64,000 bases of DNA. Source: Chytridium lagenaria. Lineage: Eukaryota; Chytridiomycota; Chytridiomycetes; Chytridiales; Chytridiaceae. The position numbers and the translations under genes were made by a program. The notes under the pieces were generated by a model, which saw only the letters and a program-made list of their open reading frames with translations, was not told where the DNA came from and searched no databases. Below are positions 1 through 10,929 of this stretch, in pieces. Positions within the stretch are counted from its first letter, which is position 1; each line of letters starts with the position of its first letter. The stretch covers positions 62,001 to 126,000 of the forward strand of contig JAHLKC010000073.1 in assembly GCA_025449115.1 (NCBI GenBank), given 5' to 3'.

Positions 1-62
1 TCATATGAAATTGTCATTTATTATTTATTTATTTATTTATTTATTCATTTGTTTTTTATTTA

Positions 63-112
<50 letters not shown>

Positions 113-523
113 ATTAAAAGAAAAGAAAGAAAAAAAAAAAAAAAAAGGAAAAGGAATAATAAAAAAAAAAAAAAAGAAACTGGACAAACCACCATTTCTA
201 TAATACATATAATCATCATATATAGTGATTCTACATGTTATATAATATTGTTTGATCATTAACAGTATCAATACACTTAAAAGGTCTGCAAAGGATTCTT
301 GGGTTCTACAGTTCCATTCATCCATTCATACAACCATCCATTCATACATCCATCCATCCATCTCTATTACATTCCATCAACTCACTCACTCACTCACTCA
401 TCCATCCATCCATCCATCCATCTCACTACATCATCAGTCAGATCCACCACACACCTTACCTTTGATTCCAACTACAACACACACACACCATCATCATCAT
501 CATCATCATCAACACAACAAGCC
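1..523. repeat. AT-rich simple-sequence tract and microsatellites upstream of RCL1
   Basis: No gene is seen. The stretch holds a TTTA-type run (about 18-50), a TTA run (about 63-110), an A-rich tract (111-176), CATC/CTCA tetranucleotide repeats (about 315-425) and CA then CAT runs (about 478-513) that end just before the RCL1 start codon. The open frames here are translations of these repeats. Confidence 0.85.
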
Positions 524-1956
524 ATGAGCGTACTGCGTTTCGAAGGTCACCTCCACTTGAGGCAACGCCTCATCCTTTCCACACTCAGTTGTAAGCCCGT
601 CCGAATTGACAAGATCAGGTCAGACGATGAAGAGAACCCCGGTCTAGCTGGTAAAGAAGTCCCCCCCTTTTCAATCTCCTATTCCATTCATCTCATTTAC
701 CTCCCTCTCTCTCATGCTCTCTTAACAACTCACACCTCAACCGGCCTTTTTTTTTTTTTCTCTGATAAAAAAAAAAAGACTATGAGATTAGTTTCCTCCG
801 ATTACTGGAGAAAATGACAAACGGCTCATCCGTCGAGATCAATTACACGGGTACCTCCATCCTGTTCAGACCTGGTGTCATTTACGGTGGAAAAGTCGAG
901 CATGATTGCCCTACATCGCGTGGTATCGGTTATTTTTTGGAACCCATGGTGGCATTGGCCCCATTCGCCAAGAACCCGTCCAACTCATCTTGACAGGCAT
1001 CACCAACAACAATGTCGACGTTTGTGTGAGTTTCGCCTTCAATACATTCCATCCATTCATACATTTTTTTTCTTTAAAAAACACCACTTTATACATCTAA
1101 CCTCCTTATCATCCCATATTTTCAGGTCGACACCATCCGAACCGTCACCCTCCCCAACCTCCGTCGTTTCCTCCCCACCGAAGAAGCCGTCGACATGAAA
1201 ATCTCTAAACGCGGTGCACCCCCTCTGGGCGGCGGTGAAATCGTCTTCCGCTGTCCCTGCGTACGTACCGTCAAGACCCTCCAACTGACTGATTTCGGTC
1301 GCGGCATCAAACGTATCCGCGGGATAGCCTACGCGACCCGTATCTCCCCACTCATGGCCAACCGAGTGGTGGATGCGGCACGAACCATCCTCACTCGATA
1401 CATTCCCGATGTGTACCTCTACACGGACGTGTACAAGGGGAACGAGAGCGGGAAATCGCCAGGATACGGGTTAAGTCTTGTAGCGGAAACCACAACCGGG
1501 ACATTGTTAAGTTCAGAATGCGCCTACCAACCCCGTAAAAAGGTGGTCATCTCTGAACTGGAGGATGACGGTGTTGTCCACAACTTGCCACGCGATCTGT
1601 TTCTGAAGCGGTTGCAGAGGGATGGACCTGCGGGGGTTACTTGAAAACGACTACTCGTTCCCCACACCCGAAGATCTTGGGGTTAGGACTGCACGGTTGC
1701 TTCTCACCGAGATTCGGAAAGGCGGATGCGTGGATACCGTGTCGCAGTGGTTGGCAGTGTGATGCTTGCGCTTGGACCAGAGGATGTGGGGAAAGTGAGG
1801 GTTGGACAGGTTGGGATTTTCACGATACAGTTTTTGAGAGATGTGAAGGCGTTTTTGGGGGTGACGTTTAAAGTTTCACCGGAACCAGAGACAAGGACGA
1901 TTGTGCTGACTTGTGTGGGGACGGGGTATGTGAATGTGAATAAGAGGGTGGCGTGA
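524..1956 (+). CDS. RCL1: RNA 3'-terminal phosphate cyclase-like protein (18S rRNA processing factor)
   Basis: Rcl1 is a nucleolar U3-processome factor, partner of the GTPase Bms1, needed for early cleavages that release pre-18S rRNA; this is family knowledge. The N-terminus (MSVLRFEGHLHLRQRLILST), the NPGLADYE stretch, LLEKMTNGSSVEINYTGT, GGGEIVFRCPCVRTVK and the C-terminal ALGPEDVGKVRVG block identify it. Exon 1 is 524-650, exon 2 779-1025 and exon 3 starts at 1126, with GT-AG introns 651-778 and 1026-1125. Three single-base frame breaks interrupt an otherwise full-length protein: near 977 (missing base after ACCC), in GGGGG at 1632-1636 (extra base) and near 1760 (missing base). Corrected, the frame runs to the TGA at 1954. 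I read these as assembly errors because the residues stay conserved on both sides; real pseudogenisation of an essential gene is less likely. Confidence 0.9.
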
Positions 1957-2961
1957 TTTTCAATTTTCCTTTTTGTTTTTTTAACCATCTCTCTCTCTCT
2001 TTCTCTCTCTCTTTTTGTTTTTTGCCTTGGTTGTCTGTCAACTTTTTCGATATCCCTACCAAACCCATTGCGTTTGATGCTTTTGATTTCTCCTTATCTT
2101 TTTTTATCGCATCTACCCTTCTACATTAGATTGGTTGGGGGCGGTTTTATCGTTTCTCCAAACTACACCCAGGTTCTCCAACAAAAAAAAACCCCCCGCA
2201 TCCCTAAGCATGCCTCCCCGTCACCCTTTTTCATTTTTTTCATCCTCGTGTATGCAACTTTTGAAAGGAATACTATTTAACATGAAAAATAAGGCCCTAC
2301 CCTTTTTTATTATGCGCTCAGAAAAAGTCGATGCATTAAAAGTAGGTATGTAGTACAAGTTATCGAGATCCAGTCGGTCAAAGCTCTCCCTAGGTTTTAG
2401 GGGGAAGTTGGTGAGGAGGAGAAGGATCGAATGAGGTCGAGGGACCTCATTGAGGGAAAAAAGATTGATCGGAACGTTGTTGGGGATGACGGTGGCGTTT
2501 GAAAAGGCCATGCAGGAAGCGACGGAGTACGAGGGGCATTTACTTTGCGAGGGACAGGGTTTGGTTTAGAGGTTGCATTGAGGTGGCTGGGGGATGAGAT
2601 GGCGATTGATAGCGTTGACACCGGGTATCGTGGGTGGTCAACTCATGCTCCCCGGCGGTATGGTAAGCTCAAAGGCATCGATTCCTCTGATCAAGTTGAA
2701 CCCTCATATCAACGGTGGATCCTGGATGAGCGTTTTCTCGGGGGGGTGACGGCGTTGTACCCCCTCACCGAGCTTAAGTTGAAGACGTTCGCGTATGGCG
2801 GGGCTTTGTGTGGTTGACTGGAAGGTACGGGTTTTTGATGTGTTGACGATTTTTACATTCAATGTTTTTGTAATAACGGAACGTGGGAGGCCGGTGGTTG
2901 GTGTTTTGCTTGACTGGAGTTTGGGGGGGTGGGGTTTTGGGGTGTTTGTGCCGTGTTGCAG
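1957..2961. other. Spacer with a possible unidentified coding remnant
   Basis: The first 330 bases are CT-rich spacer. From about 2400 to 2817 the plus strand has GC-rich, protein-like stretches in changing frames (for example a frame ending FAYGGALCG at 2817), which could be the broken 3' end of a gene. I recognise no family and cannot fix a start, so no CDS is called. Confidence 0.35.
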
Positions 2962-3130
2962 GCTTGCGCGATGGGTGGGGTGCCGCGTTGCATGGTTGCG
3001 CGCTGGCCGGGTGCCGCGTTGCATGCTTGCGCGATGGGTGGGGTGACGCGTTGCATGGTTGCGCGCTGGCCGGGTGGCCGCGTTGCATGCTTGCGCGAGT
3101 GGGGTGACGCGTTGCATGGGTTGCGTCGCA
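2962..3130. repeat. GC-rich minisatellite with two-part higher-order unit
   Basis: Two related subunits of about 31-33 bp alternate. One starts GCTTGCGCGATGGGTGGGG, the other GTTGCGCGCTGGCCGGGTG, and both end in CGCGTTGCAT. The first subunit starts at 2962, 3025 and 3089, giving a 63-64 bp higher-order period, and the array decays into short TTGCATG pieces by about 3145. Confidence 0.85.
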
Positions 3131-3615
3131 TGCTTGCATGCTAGCTGGTTTTGTCTCGCATCCGTGGGGTTGACGGGGTAGGCACAACACGGGTGCGTGT
3201 ACGGGAGGAGTGATCCGAGTTCTGTGCTGCGCTCAGCGCCGCGGGACTCTGGATCAGGCTCTCGCGTTTTCGCCTGTTTATTGGTGGGGTTACTCACGCA
3301 GAGAAAAGTGGGAACAAACTGAAATTAATGTATATAAATATATTAAATTGGTTTTTTTTTTGTTTTTTTTTGGATTCAGAAAAAGATGAATATTTAATAA
3401 ACTCATGTAAACGATTGAATGACTTTATTGATTGTTTTAACAGTCCAAAAATGCCCAAAAAAAGGTGCTGCCAGTTAATAAAAAACGCTATAAAAATGCC
3501 ATAAACATACACTGAAAGAGGAGTACCTGAAAGAAAACCAAACAAAACTTCAGTTCCAACCTCAATTTCACGAAGAAAAAAAAAAAAAAAGAAATACCCC
3601 CTTCCCGTCCTACCG

Positions 3616-6600
3616 TCACTTGACCCCCTTCTCCACGATCCTCACCACCTCCTCCCACCTCTCCCTCCCAACCCTCCCAACCCCAACTCCAACCGTCTTC
3701 TCCACCATCATCTCCCACTCCCCCCTCAACATCTCCAACCTCCTCAACACCACCACCGCAACAGCACAAGCGACCACCTCCACATCATCCAGGGGGAGCG
3801 TCTCCATCGTAAAGGTGGTGAACGCTAACAGGGGGAGGATGGGGAACGTCCCAGATACATGTTGGAGAGAGGTGAGGAGATCGAGAATCGCGTCTGGGGT
3901 TGTTGGAGGGTGTGTGGGGTTGAGGAGGAGGTGGGGGTAATGGTTGAAGCAGCGAAGCTGAATCCTTGAGAAGTCGGTAATGCTGCTCCAAACGTGGATC
4001 CGTCAAACGAATCCGACGCGTAACTCCCAAGTTGGGGTTGAGAGTCAAACGATATCTCGGGTGCTCCAAACGCCAGTTCAGCCGGTTTCCCAAAAGACTC
4101 GTTCGCGGGTTGACTATTGTATGCCGCAGAAGCGGATGCGAAGGACGTCGTTGCGTATTGGTTTTGAGAAAACATTCCAGTTGCCGGTTTCGCCCCAAAC
4201 GCCGGCGCATCGTAACCAGAAGCAGAAGCAAAAGACGTACTAGCGTTTTGTTGTTGATAATCGTATGCCGTGGAAGCGGGTGAGAAGGATGTCGCTGCGT
4301 ATTGGTTTTGAGAAAACATTCCAGTTGCAGGTTTAGCCGCCCCAAACGCAAAGGCAGAAGCAAAAGACGTGCTAGCGCTTTGTTGTTGACTACTGTATGC
4401 CGGAGAAGTGGGTACATAGGATGTCTTTGCGTATTGGTTTTGAGAAAACATTCCAGGTGCAGGTTGAGCCGCTCCAAAGGCCGTCGAGCCGAACCCAGAA
4501 GAAGAAGTAGGAACGTAGGACTTTGACGAAGGTATATAGCCCTGAGATGTTGCCGTGTTGAACCCAGAACCAGAAGTAGGAACATAGTACTTTGACGAAG
4601 GTACATAGCCCTGAGATGTTGTCGCGTTGAACCCAGGAGAAGTAGGAACGTAGTTCTTTGACGAAGGGGATCCCAACCCCTCCAGATGTTGGGTGTGCTC
4701 CCGGTAAAGTGCTCTGAGCTCCAAACCCAAACAAGGGGCCGGTTTGAGTGATCCCACCTCCAAACACGGAGGATTGGGGTATAACTTGACTTTGAACTCC
4801 TCCATACGATGATTGCATGGCAGGTTGAGGTGTTGAATTAGAGCTGAACCCAAACGCCCCATTATAGAACGTCGGAGTGACGACCATAACCTCCTTCACC
4901 GTCCTCGTAGGTTTCTCCCGTTTCTCCGGATCAACCGCGATAAACGCGGTGAAGTTTGAGACGAGGCTGTACTTGAGGGCAAGCTTGAGGGTTTCAGATT
5001 TAGCGAGGGAGGTAGGGACGGGACCTTGGTATAGAGATGAGAGGTGTGAAGTGTTTTGATCAATGTCTTGGATGAGTTTACGGGCTGCGAGGGTGTGGAG
5101 GAGTGTGCCTTCTGTGGTTGGGATGACGGGGATGGTGAGGGTGATAGGGCCATCGCTGCTTTTTGCGGTGATGGTGATAATTTCAGGGATGGGAAATCGA
5201 GGGGTGGAGGATAGCGTAGGCCTTAAATAAAAAAAGAGTATGAAAGAGGGAGTTAAAATTGCGCGAGTCACAGTTAATATCATGTGAGAAAAGATAGACA
5301 CGCGGGAAAGACTGTACTTACGTTGAACCTTGCACCTGGCCATAAACTCGGGACGATAAAAGGCGCCTGCTGCACCATCCTAGGCGCAATGGGCGTCTCC
5401 TCAACAACCGGCGCCACCGGCTCCTTCTCTACAGAAAAGAAGCTCAACGCCGGCTTAATCTCCTTCTTCTCCCCACCCACCATCTCAAAATCATCCTCCT
5501 CCTCCTTCTTCTCTTCCTCCTCTTCCTTCCACCCATCCGTCCAATCAATATGATATTCAGTCAAAGGCGGCAACACAGCCGCCTTCAACATCTTCACCAC
5601 TTTGGCCTTCAACTTTTCATTCTCACCCACAAATTCCGCAAAACCCCACCTCCAGCCCTCGCGATCCCCTCAACAAGATGATGCGACACGCTGTCGCCAA
5701 TTCCCAACGAGAACACCCTCAAAAACGTGGATGTACTTGCACGGACCTGGGACTTGATGAAATCCATCAACGCGTCAACATTCCACACCTCCCCGTCCGT
5801 CAACACAAACACATTAGTCGGCATATCCCACGTCGCACCGAACACACGGTCTTGACGGCTTCACCAATCTCGGTCCCCCCCATATCAGCCTCCATCGTAT
5901 CATGTAACGTTCAGCCACTTTCACCGTTGATTCATTGTACTCAACGGATGTCGAGAACACACACTGGTGGTGCGATCCAAACCCTACAATGTTAAAATAA
6001 CTGCCTTTGGGGATGGATTTCAAGAACAAACGGAGCGCTGCGGCGGCTTGTGTGATCTTCCCACCCGCCATGGAACCACTCCGATCAACCAGGACGATGA
6101 GTTCCGTTCGGATAGGGTGATGGCGAATCTAGGGACGAGGGTTAAGTTGATAGCGTGTGTGCCATCAACGGGTGTCGTTCAATCATGCAAACAGGTTGAT
6201 TCATGTTCGGATTTAGCTACAACAACGAGTTCCTTTGACATATCGTCGGGAGATTCGGTATCGAGCGTAATGAAGGCGGTGTTGGGGTTAAACTCATCTG
6301 ACATGGCGTGGGATGTGGTGCCGAGATGGAATGACATGGATGAGTGAGAAGGACTGCGAATGGAGAGGATGGGGTTGGGCATTTCAAGGGTGATTTGGAC
6401 GGTAGGGGTGTCTGAACAAGATGCGTGTGCTTGAAGAGAGGTTGCAGTGGAAAGGGTTGTGATGGGCTCGGGAGCACCATACCGAGGTGGGATGGACCTG
6501 GAAAGAAGTGAGAAGCGTATCTCTTCAGCTTCGGCGTCATGGCCGAGTTCTTGAACGTAAGTGACGTAGGTGACGATCTTTTGCAGATGGAAGGACGTCA

Positions 6601-7141
6601 AGGTTACCGAGCGAGACCTGGAAAACTATATAAAGGTGGTTGGTGTTATTCGTGATGATGGGAAATACTCTTACCATCGGGCTGGTGCTGTTCAACGAGT
6701 CCAGCGACCTGGCCGGATTCAACCGCAGCATTATATTCTTGCCGAGCTTCTTCCTTTTCTTTAACGACACCACGGATCCTGCGATCCTCCACCTCGCACT
6801 CAAACTCACATACAGCCGCATTTCCGGGAGCGGAAACTACATGGACACGGTTAGCAATGTAGAACACAAAGACAGCGAATACATACCTGATAAAACAACC
6901 TCCATAGGAAGTTCATCTGAATTTCTCCGCCTGATAGACTCAAAATATGCATCTGGGAGCTTGAACGTCTGTGATATGGTCACTCGCGCCGCAGAGTTTG
7001 CAATCTTGACAGACGCACTCAAGGACATTGACGCAACAGGGATAGGAAGCCCCGACGGAAGACGGTACAAAAGCATTCCCAAACGGTATCCATGTTCACT
7101 GCAGCAGCAGCAGCAGGGTTGTTAAATCCAAAACCCATCAT
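3616..7141 (-). CDS. VIT and von Willebrand factor A domain protein
   Basis: It resembles the VIT-VWA family (ITIH, VWA5A and PARP4 C-terminal-like proteins), in which the VWA domain binds metal and ligand; the cellular role in fungi is unclear. The probable start is the ATGATGGG at 7141. The VIT domain lies at about 7080-6340 (LYRLPSGLPIPV, EYNAAVESGQVAGL), then VWA with its MIDAS motif DRSGSM (about 6075) and VLTDGEVWN (about 5800). A Glu-rich linker follows at about 5500, a beta-rich region, a Q/S/F/A-rich repeat linker (about 4700-4050), and a C-terminal helical block (VEVVACAVAVVVLRRLE) ending in TGA at 3616-3618. GT-AG introns are seen near 6890-6840, 6675-6620 and 5325-5220. At least five frame breaks occur (near 7085, 6190, 5880, 5845, 5645 and in the repeat linker). 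The gene may be decaying, but an error-prone assembly explains the pattern as well. Confidence 0.75.
4130..4690 (-). repeat. In-gene tandem repeats encoding a Gln/Ser/Phe/Ala-rich linker
   Basis: The block containing TTGGTTTTGAGAAAACATTC recurs three times (near 4157, 4300 and 4432; periods about 144 and 132 bp). It encodes GMFSQNQYA followed by T/S/F-rich sequence. A second unit, encoding SQGYVPSSKYYVPTS, repeats at about 4520-4670. Both lie in the linker before the C-terminal block of the VIT/VWA protein. Confidence 0.8.
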
Positions 7142-7452
7142 GTTTTTAGGCGGCTAGGAAGGGACTTACCTCCTATTTATACTTTGAGAGTTGTCATTTG
7201 TCTGGGACTTTGCCTGTCCTTCGGATACAAAAATTGCGCCATGATCTTGGCTTGAGCCGCATTTTCAATTTCTGCGTATCTTTGTTATTCATCTGTTTGA
7301 CTAATATAGAGATACGGAAGGCATCACCACAATTTAGGTTATTTAAATGAATGGTAGGCAAAATGAATAAACAAAGTATAAAGTTGAGTATATTTAAAGG
7401 AATGCTTGGGACATGACAGAGAACTGGAAACCATGTATGGAGTTTCTTACGT
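7142..7452. other. Spacer between the VIT/VWA gene and S41 copy A
   Basis: This roughly 310-base AT-rich spacer serves as the upstream region of the VIT/VWA gene and the 3' flank of copy A. Part of it (about 7370-7440) resembles the 3' flank of copy B at 10840-10920, so it belongs to the duplicated unit. I see no gene. Confidence 0.5.
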
Positions 7453-10239
7453 TCACAAAAGAGCGACGACACCAACAACGATAGCTATAGAAAAGAAAGC
7501 GATGGTTAAAATATTATAAAGGGAAAGAAGACACAAAAATAGACAAAGACCGGAATAGCCTCACCTGCAACAACGAAACCAAACCCAGCCTTCACACTCC
7601 CACTCCCCGACTTCCCCCCTGCCATCCTCACCGCCGCCGCCTTCCACACATTCATAGGCCAATCTCCATACAGCATTCCCTCCAAAAGCCCATCAGCATT
7701 CACCGGTTTTACCATATTCAGCGGCACGGTCGCAGCATCTACAGGCGCGTCAGGTGCAAACACATTTAAGGCGGGAATGCGAGCGAAAGCGCGTGAAGCC
7801 CAGGCACGGGAGGGATAGTCGACACTAGAAAGGGACAGGGCGGCGCTGTGGGCGTTGGAAGTAAAAGGATGGTAGGGAGTGGAACCTGGTATCGGAAGGA
7901 GGGAAGACGTTTTTGGTGGAGTGGCCGTAGACGTAGGTCCGGAGGTTAAATTTGGGTGCGGGGCGATGCTGCGTGTGGATGTTAGATTTGTGACAGAAGT
8001 TACACATAGTGGAGTAGGACAGGCAAAAGAAATACGTATATCCATGACAGCGATAAAATGTAAGGAAAATATAAATGTAGAGAAATGGCGTGAAGACGTA
8101 AAGACGTAGGAAAAGGAATGAGATGCATACAAGAGAAACGGAAAAGAAGTTGTTTCAAAAAAAAACAGGGGGAAGGGTCGTCAAACCGAAAACTTACTGC
8201 ATAAACTCATCGCATCCCATATAACAATTTCCATCAGAAACAATCACAATATTCTCTTTAGAAAATGGCGCGCTCAATTTCGGCAAATATCCTGCATATT
8301 TTAACTCAAAGTCATCACACGTTTTCAAGTAGAACCGGGGCGAGAATTTGTGTTGCTCTGAGTTGATGGTCAGGTTGACGTTGTTCAGGGTCTTTAAACG
8401 CATGCGTGAGGAGCCGTTGGCATCAGGGTTGAAGAGGATGTCATAGTCGGAGGTGAGGGGGGAGTTGAGGATGCTTCTATGGGAGGGGTGAGACGGACTG
8501 TGTACTCGAGAGGCTTAAAGTCACCGAGAAGATACTGGAAGAGGAGAGCGTTAGTTGAAAAATTTAAAGGATAAAGTTGCCAATAAGTGTAGGTAGTGGC
8601 GGATGATGGAAGTAAGGTTAAGGGGAAAAAGAAGGAAAACGAAATATAAAAAGCAAAAATAATAGTACGCGCGCACCTTTATAACTACATGATGATCACA
8701 CAGCCAGCGACCGTGCGATGCATCAATAATCAGATTCTTCACTCCCGATTCTGCTCCCTCACTCTCTTCACATCCGCCGCAATGCGTAAAATAAGCTTTC
8801 TGATATTCGTCATACTCCGGTAAGTTATAATCAAAATATGGATTATCCGCGCTAAGCATGATCGCCATCGTTGTGTTATCAACAAGCTGCGCAAAGACGG
8901 CTTCTCGCTGTTCGTGGGAGATTTGGCAAAGCTGCGCGCAAGTTGGCCGTCATCGATTCGAGTTGACGCTTGGCTAAATGATGAGAAAGGGAGTGGTCGC
9001 TGTTGAGGCGACGAGTGGGGGGGTGTTGAAGAGTTCACTTGTGTCAGGGAAGACGGGATTAAATCTAAACCCATAGAGACAGCAGCGGAAGGGGTGGCGA
9101 AGCAACGGGTAGAGAGAATCTAAAAACGAAGCTATAGTCGACATCGCTCTGTTGGTAATCATCGGGAGCTACGACCAAGGAACTGTATATCAACGATGGA
9201 GTTGGTGGTAGGGTTGCGGAGCTTGTAGGAAACATCCTTTTGGAAGTAGGTATTCAAGCACGGACGGTTGAATTGGGTCAGGAAACCGTTTTCAATGAAA
9301 AGAGAGCCGTTGTAAAGGTACGTAAATGTGAAGGCGCTGGTGGCACCGAGAAATTTCTCGCCTGCGAACATATCATTGGCGAGATCCTTTTGAATGGTAC
9401 AGAAGTGTGTTATTGCTAATACAGTTGTAGGGGAAGTATGGAATAACTAATAAATACTTACTTGAGGAGCTTTTCCGTTGATACTCTCAACCACGTAGCC
9501 CTTGTATGAGGAAATACCATTGGGGATACTAGCCTGGAAAAACCGGTTGAAACCCCCCTCATTTAGGGAGATACCGTTTACATCCAAAGCCGCAATAGAT
9601 GCCTCTGCAATCGTCACTGTTGGAGCCTTTCCCGAGACCGTCGGTGAGGCCACAAGTGCCCACGGTTGAAGAACATGGAACATCCCACCACACCCCTGAA
9701 TAGTCGACACCGTTTTGTCGTCCAACTTTAGGCCTAAGTCCCTCACTTTCTTCACCAGCCCAAAGTAGGTGGTGATGGAGGTATCGGTGACAATGGAGCG
9801 AATCTCGTTCTCGTAGTTAATTTTTTGAACTTGGTCGACGTAGGGAAGAGAAGCGTGATAGTCTGCAGTGCTTATAGTCATGTCGAGAAGGGTGCGACGG
9901 AATCCAGCGAGGTTGACGGGGTTATCAAACTGTTTTTGACAGGCTTCTAGTTGGGCGGTGGTGCCATAAGTGATCCGGGAGGGGTTGGCGTAGGGATTGA
10001 GCTGATCGCATTCGCCTGAGGATTGTTGAGAATGCAACCAGAACTAGAAAGCTGTCCAATTTCATTTACTAACCTAGCGATACCGAAATAGCGGTGGTTG
10101 ATGGAGACGGTGCAGAACTTGGGAGAACGATAGTAGTGCTACGGGATGTAGTGCTCGGCAAAGGTGAAATTTGAGGAGCAGCAAGTGATCCAACGGCACC
10201 ACAGAGAGTGACAATGCGACGATTAGAGCATGGACGCAT
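7453..10239 (-). CDS. Secreted S41/CPAF-like peptidase-fold protein, copy A (probable pseudo-peptidase)
   Basis: Family: S41 tail-specific/CPAF-like peptidases, widespread in fungi as secreted proteins. From the minus-strand start: a signal-peptide region ending CGAVGSLAAP, a Thr/Ser/Pro spacer, then SGECDQLNPYANPSRITYGT, a helical block with DYHASLPYVDQVQKINYENE, the beta block FHVLQPWALVASPTVSGKAP and VVESINGKAP. These are followed by YFQKDVSYKLRNPTTN, STTMAIMLSADNP, VKNLIIDASHGRWLCDHHV, IVIVSDGNCYMGCDEFM and RTQFNLRTYVYG. The last mini-exon gives AIVVGVVALL then TGA (7453-7455). Active enzymes carry Ser in the DG-C motif and a DGH His; here these read GNCYMGCDEF and VRDLGLKL, so the catalytic residues appear lost. 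The C-terminus (GGKSGSGSVKAGFGFVVA plus tail) fits a GPI signal. Frame breaks occur in the signal-peptide region and near 9000, 8800 and 8450. The start matches that of copy B. Confidence 0.65.
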
Positions 10240-10929
10240 CTCTGTTATGGATATGAGTTTGGGTAGTAAAAGCATAATGAAAAGAGACTCGAAAAGAGAG
10301 GGGAAACGCGGTGTTTTAACTGGAATTTATATTAAGACTGGGTAATAACGACGAAGACGAGCTGGGCGTTATTCTTTGAGTAACGCGTTAGTGATGAGGC
10401 CAGTATATAAATATTTGTAAATTACCAAGTCCTTCAAAGGCCCGGTCCTTTTACCTTCTCCACGAAACTGACTGAAACTGGAGACATGAATAGCCTGAAG
10501 ATGAAAAGGAACTAATGATATTTTCACATGATTTGTGTAGGCGACTTAATTATGCAACTTAATTGATACATATCTATAATAATGTCCAAATAAATATATT
10601 TGAGGTGATCCAAGTGTCAAACTGCTCTTAAGAAACGGTTTGCTTATTCATCTGGTTGAGGTGAGGAAAGTAAATGTTCATTCGCAAGAAAAATAAACAT
10701 ATCATCCTTATAATTTGCTCCGTTTGATTACCAAAAGTATATACTCTGGAGGTAGAATGTCATCGGAATCCAAAGCTAAAAAGGTAAGATACCAAAAACT
10801 CGTCGAATCCGACGGGGAGCAAAAGGAATAAACAAAGTAAAGAGTTTATTACATATTTTAAAGGAAATACTTGGTTTTGGCAGACTAAAGAGAGAAATAG
10901 AGACCATATATGAATGTAAAAATTTCTTA
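10240..10929. other. Spacer between S41 copies A and B
   Basis: AT-rich upstream region of copy A and 3' flank of copy B, no gene seen. An in-frame upstream ATG for copy A exists at 10275. The part nearest copy B (about 10840-10929) resembles the 3' flank of copy A, which marks one edge of the duplicated unit. Confidence 0.6.

Noticed and set aside
5..527. Overlapping open frames on both strands at the window start
   Set aside because: They are translations of TTA, TTTA, A-rich and CATC simple repeats (poly-Ile, poly-Asn, His/Pro/Ser runs) with no protein features.
2704..3297. Minus-strand frames of up to 197 codons rich in Ala, His, Arg and Thr
   Set aside because: They read through the 63-bp minisatellite in several frames, each giving repeated peptides; the repeat explains the openness.
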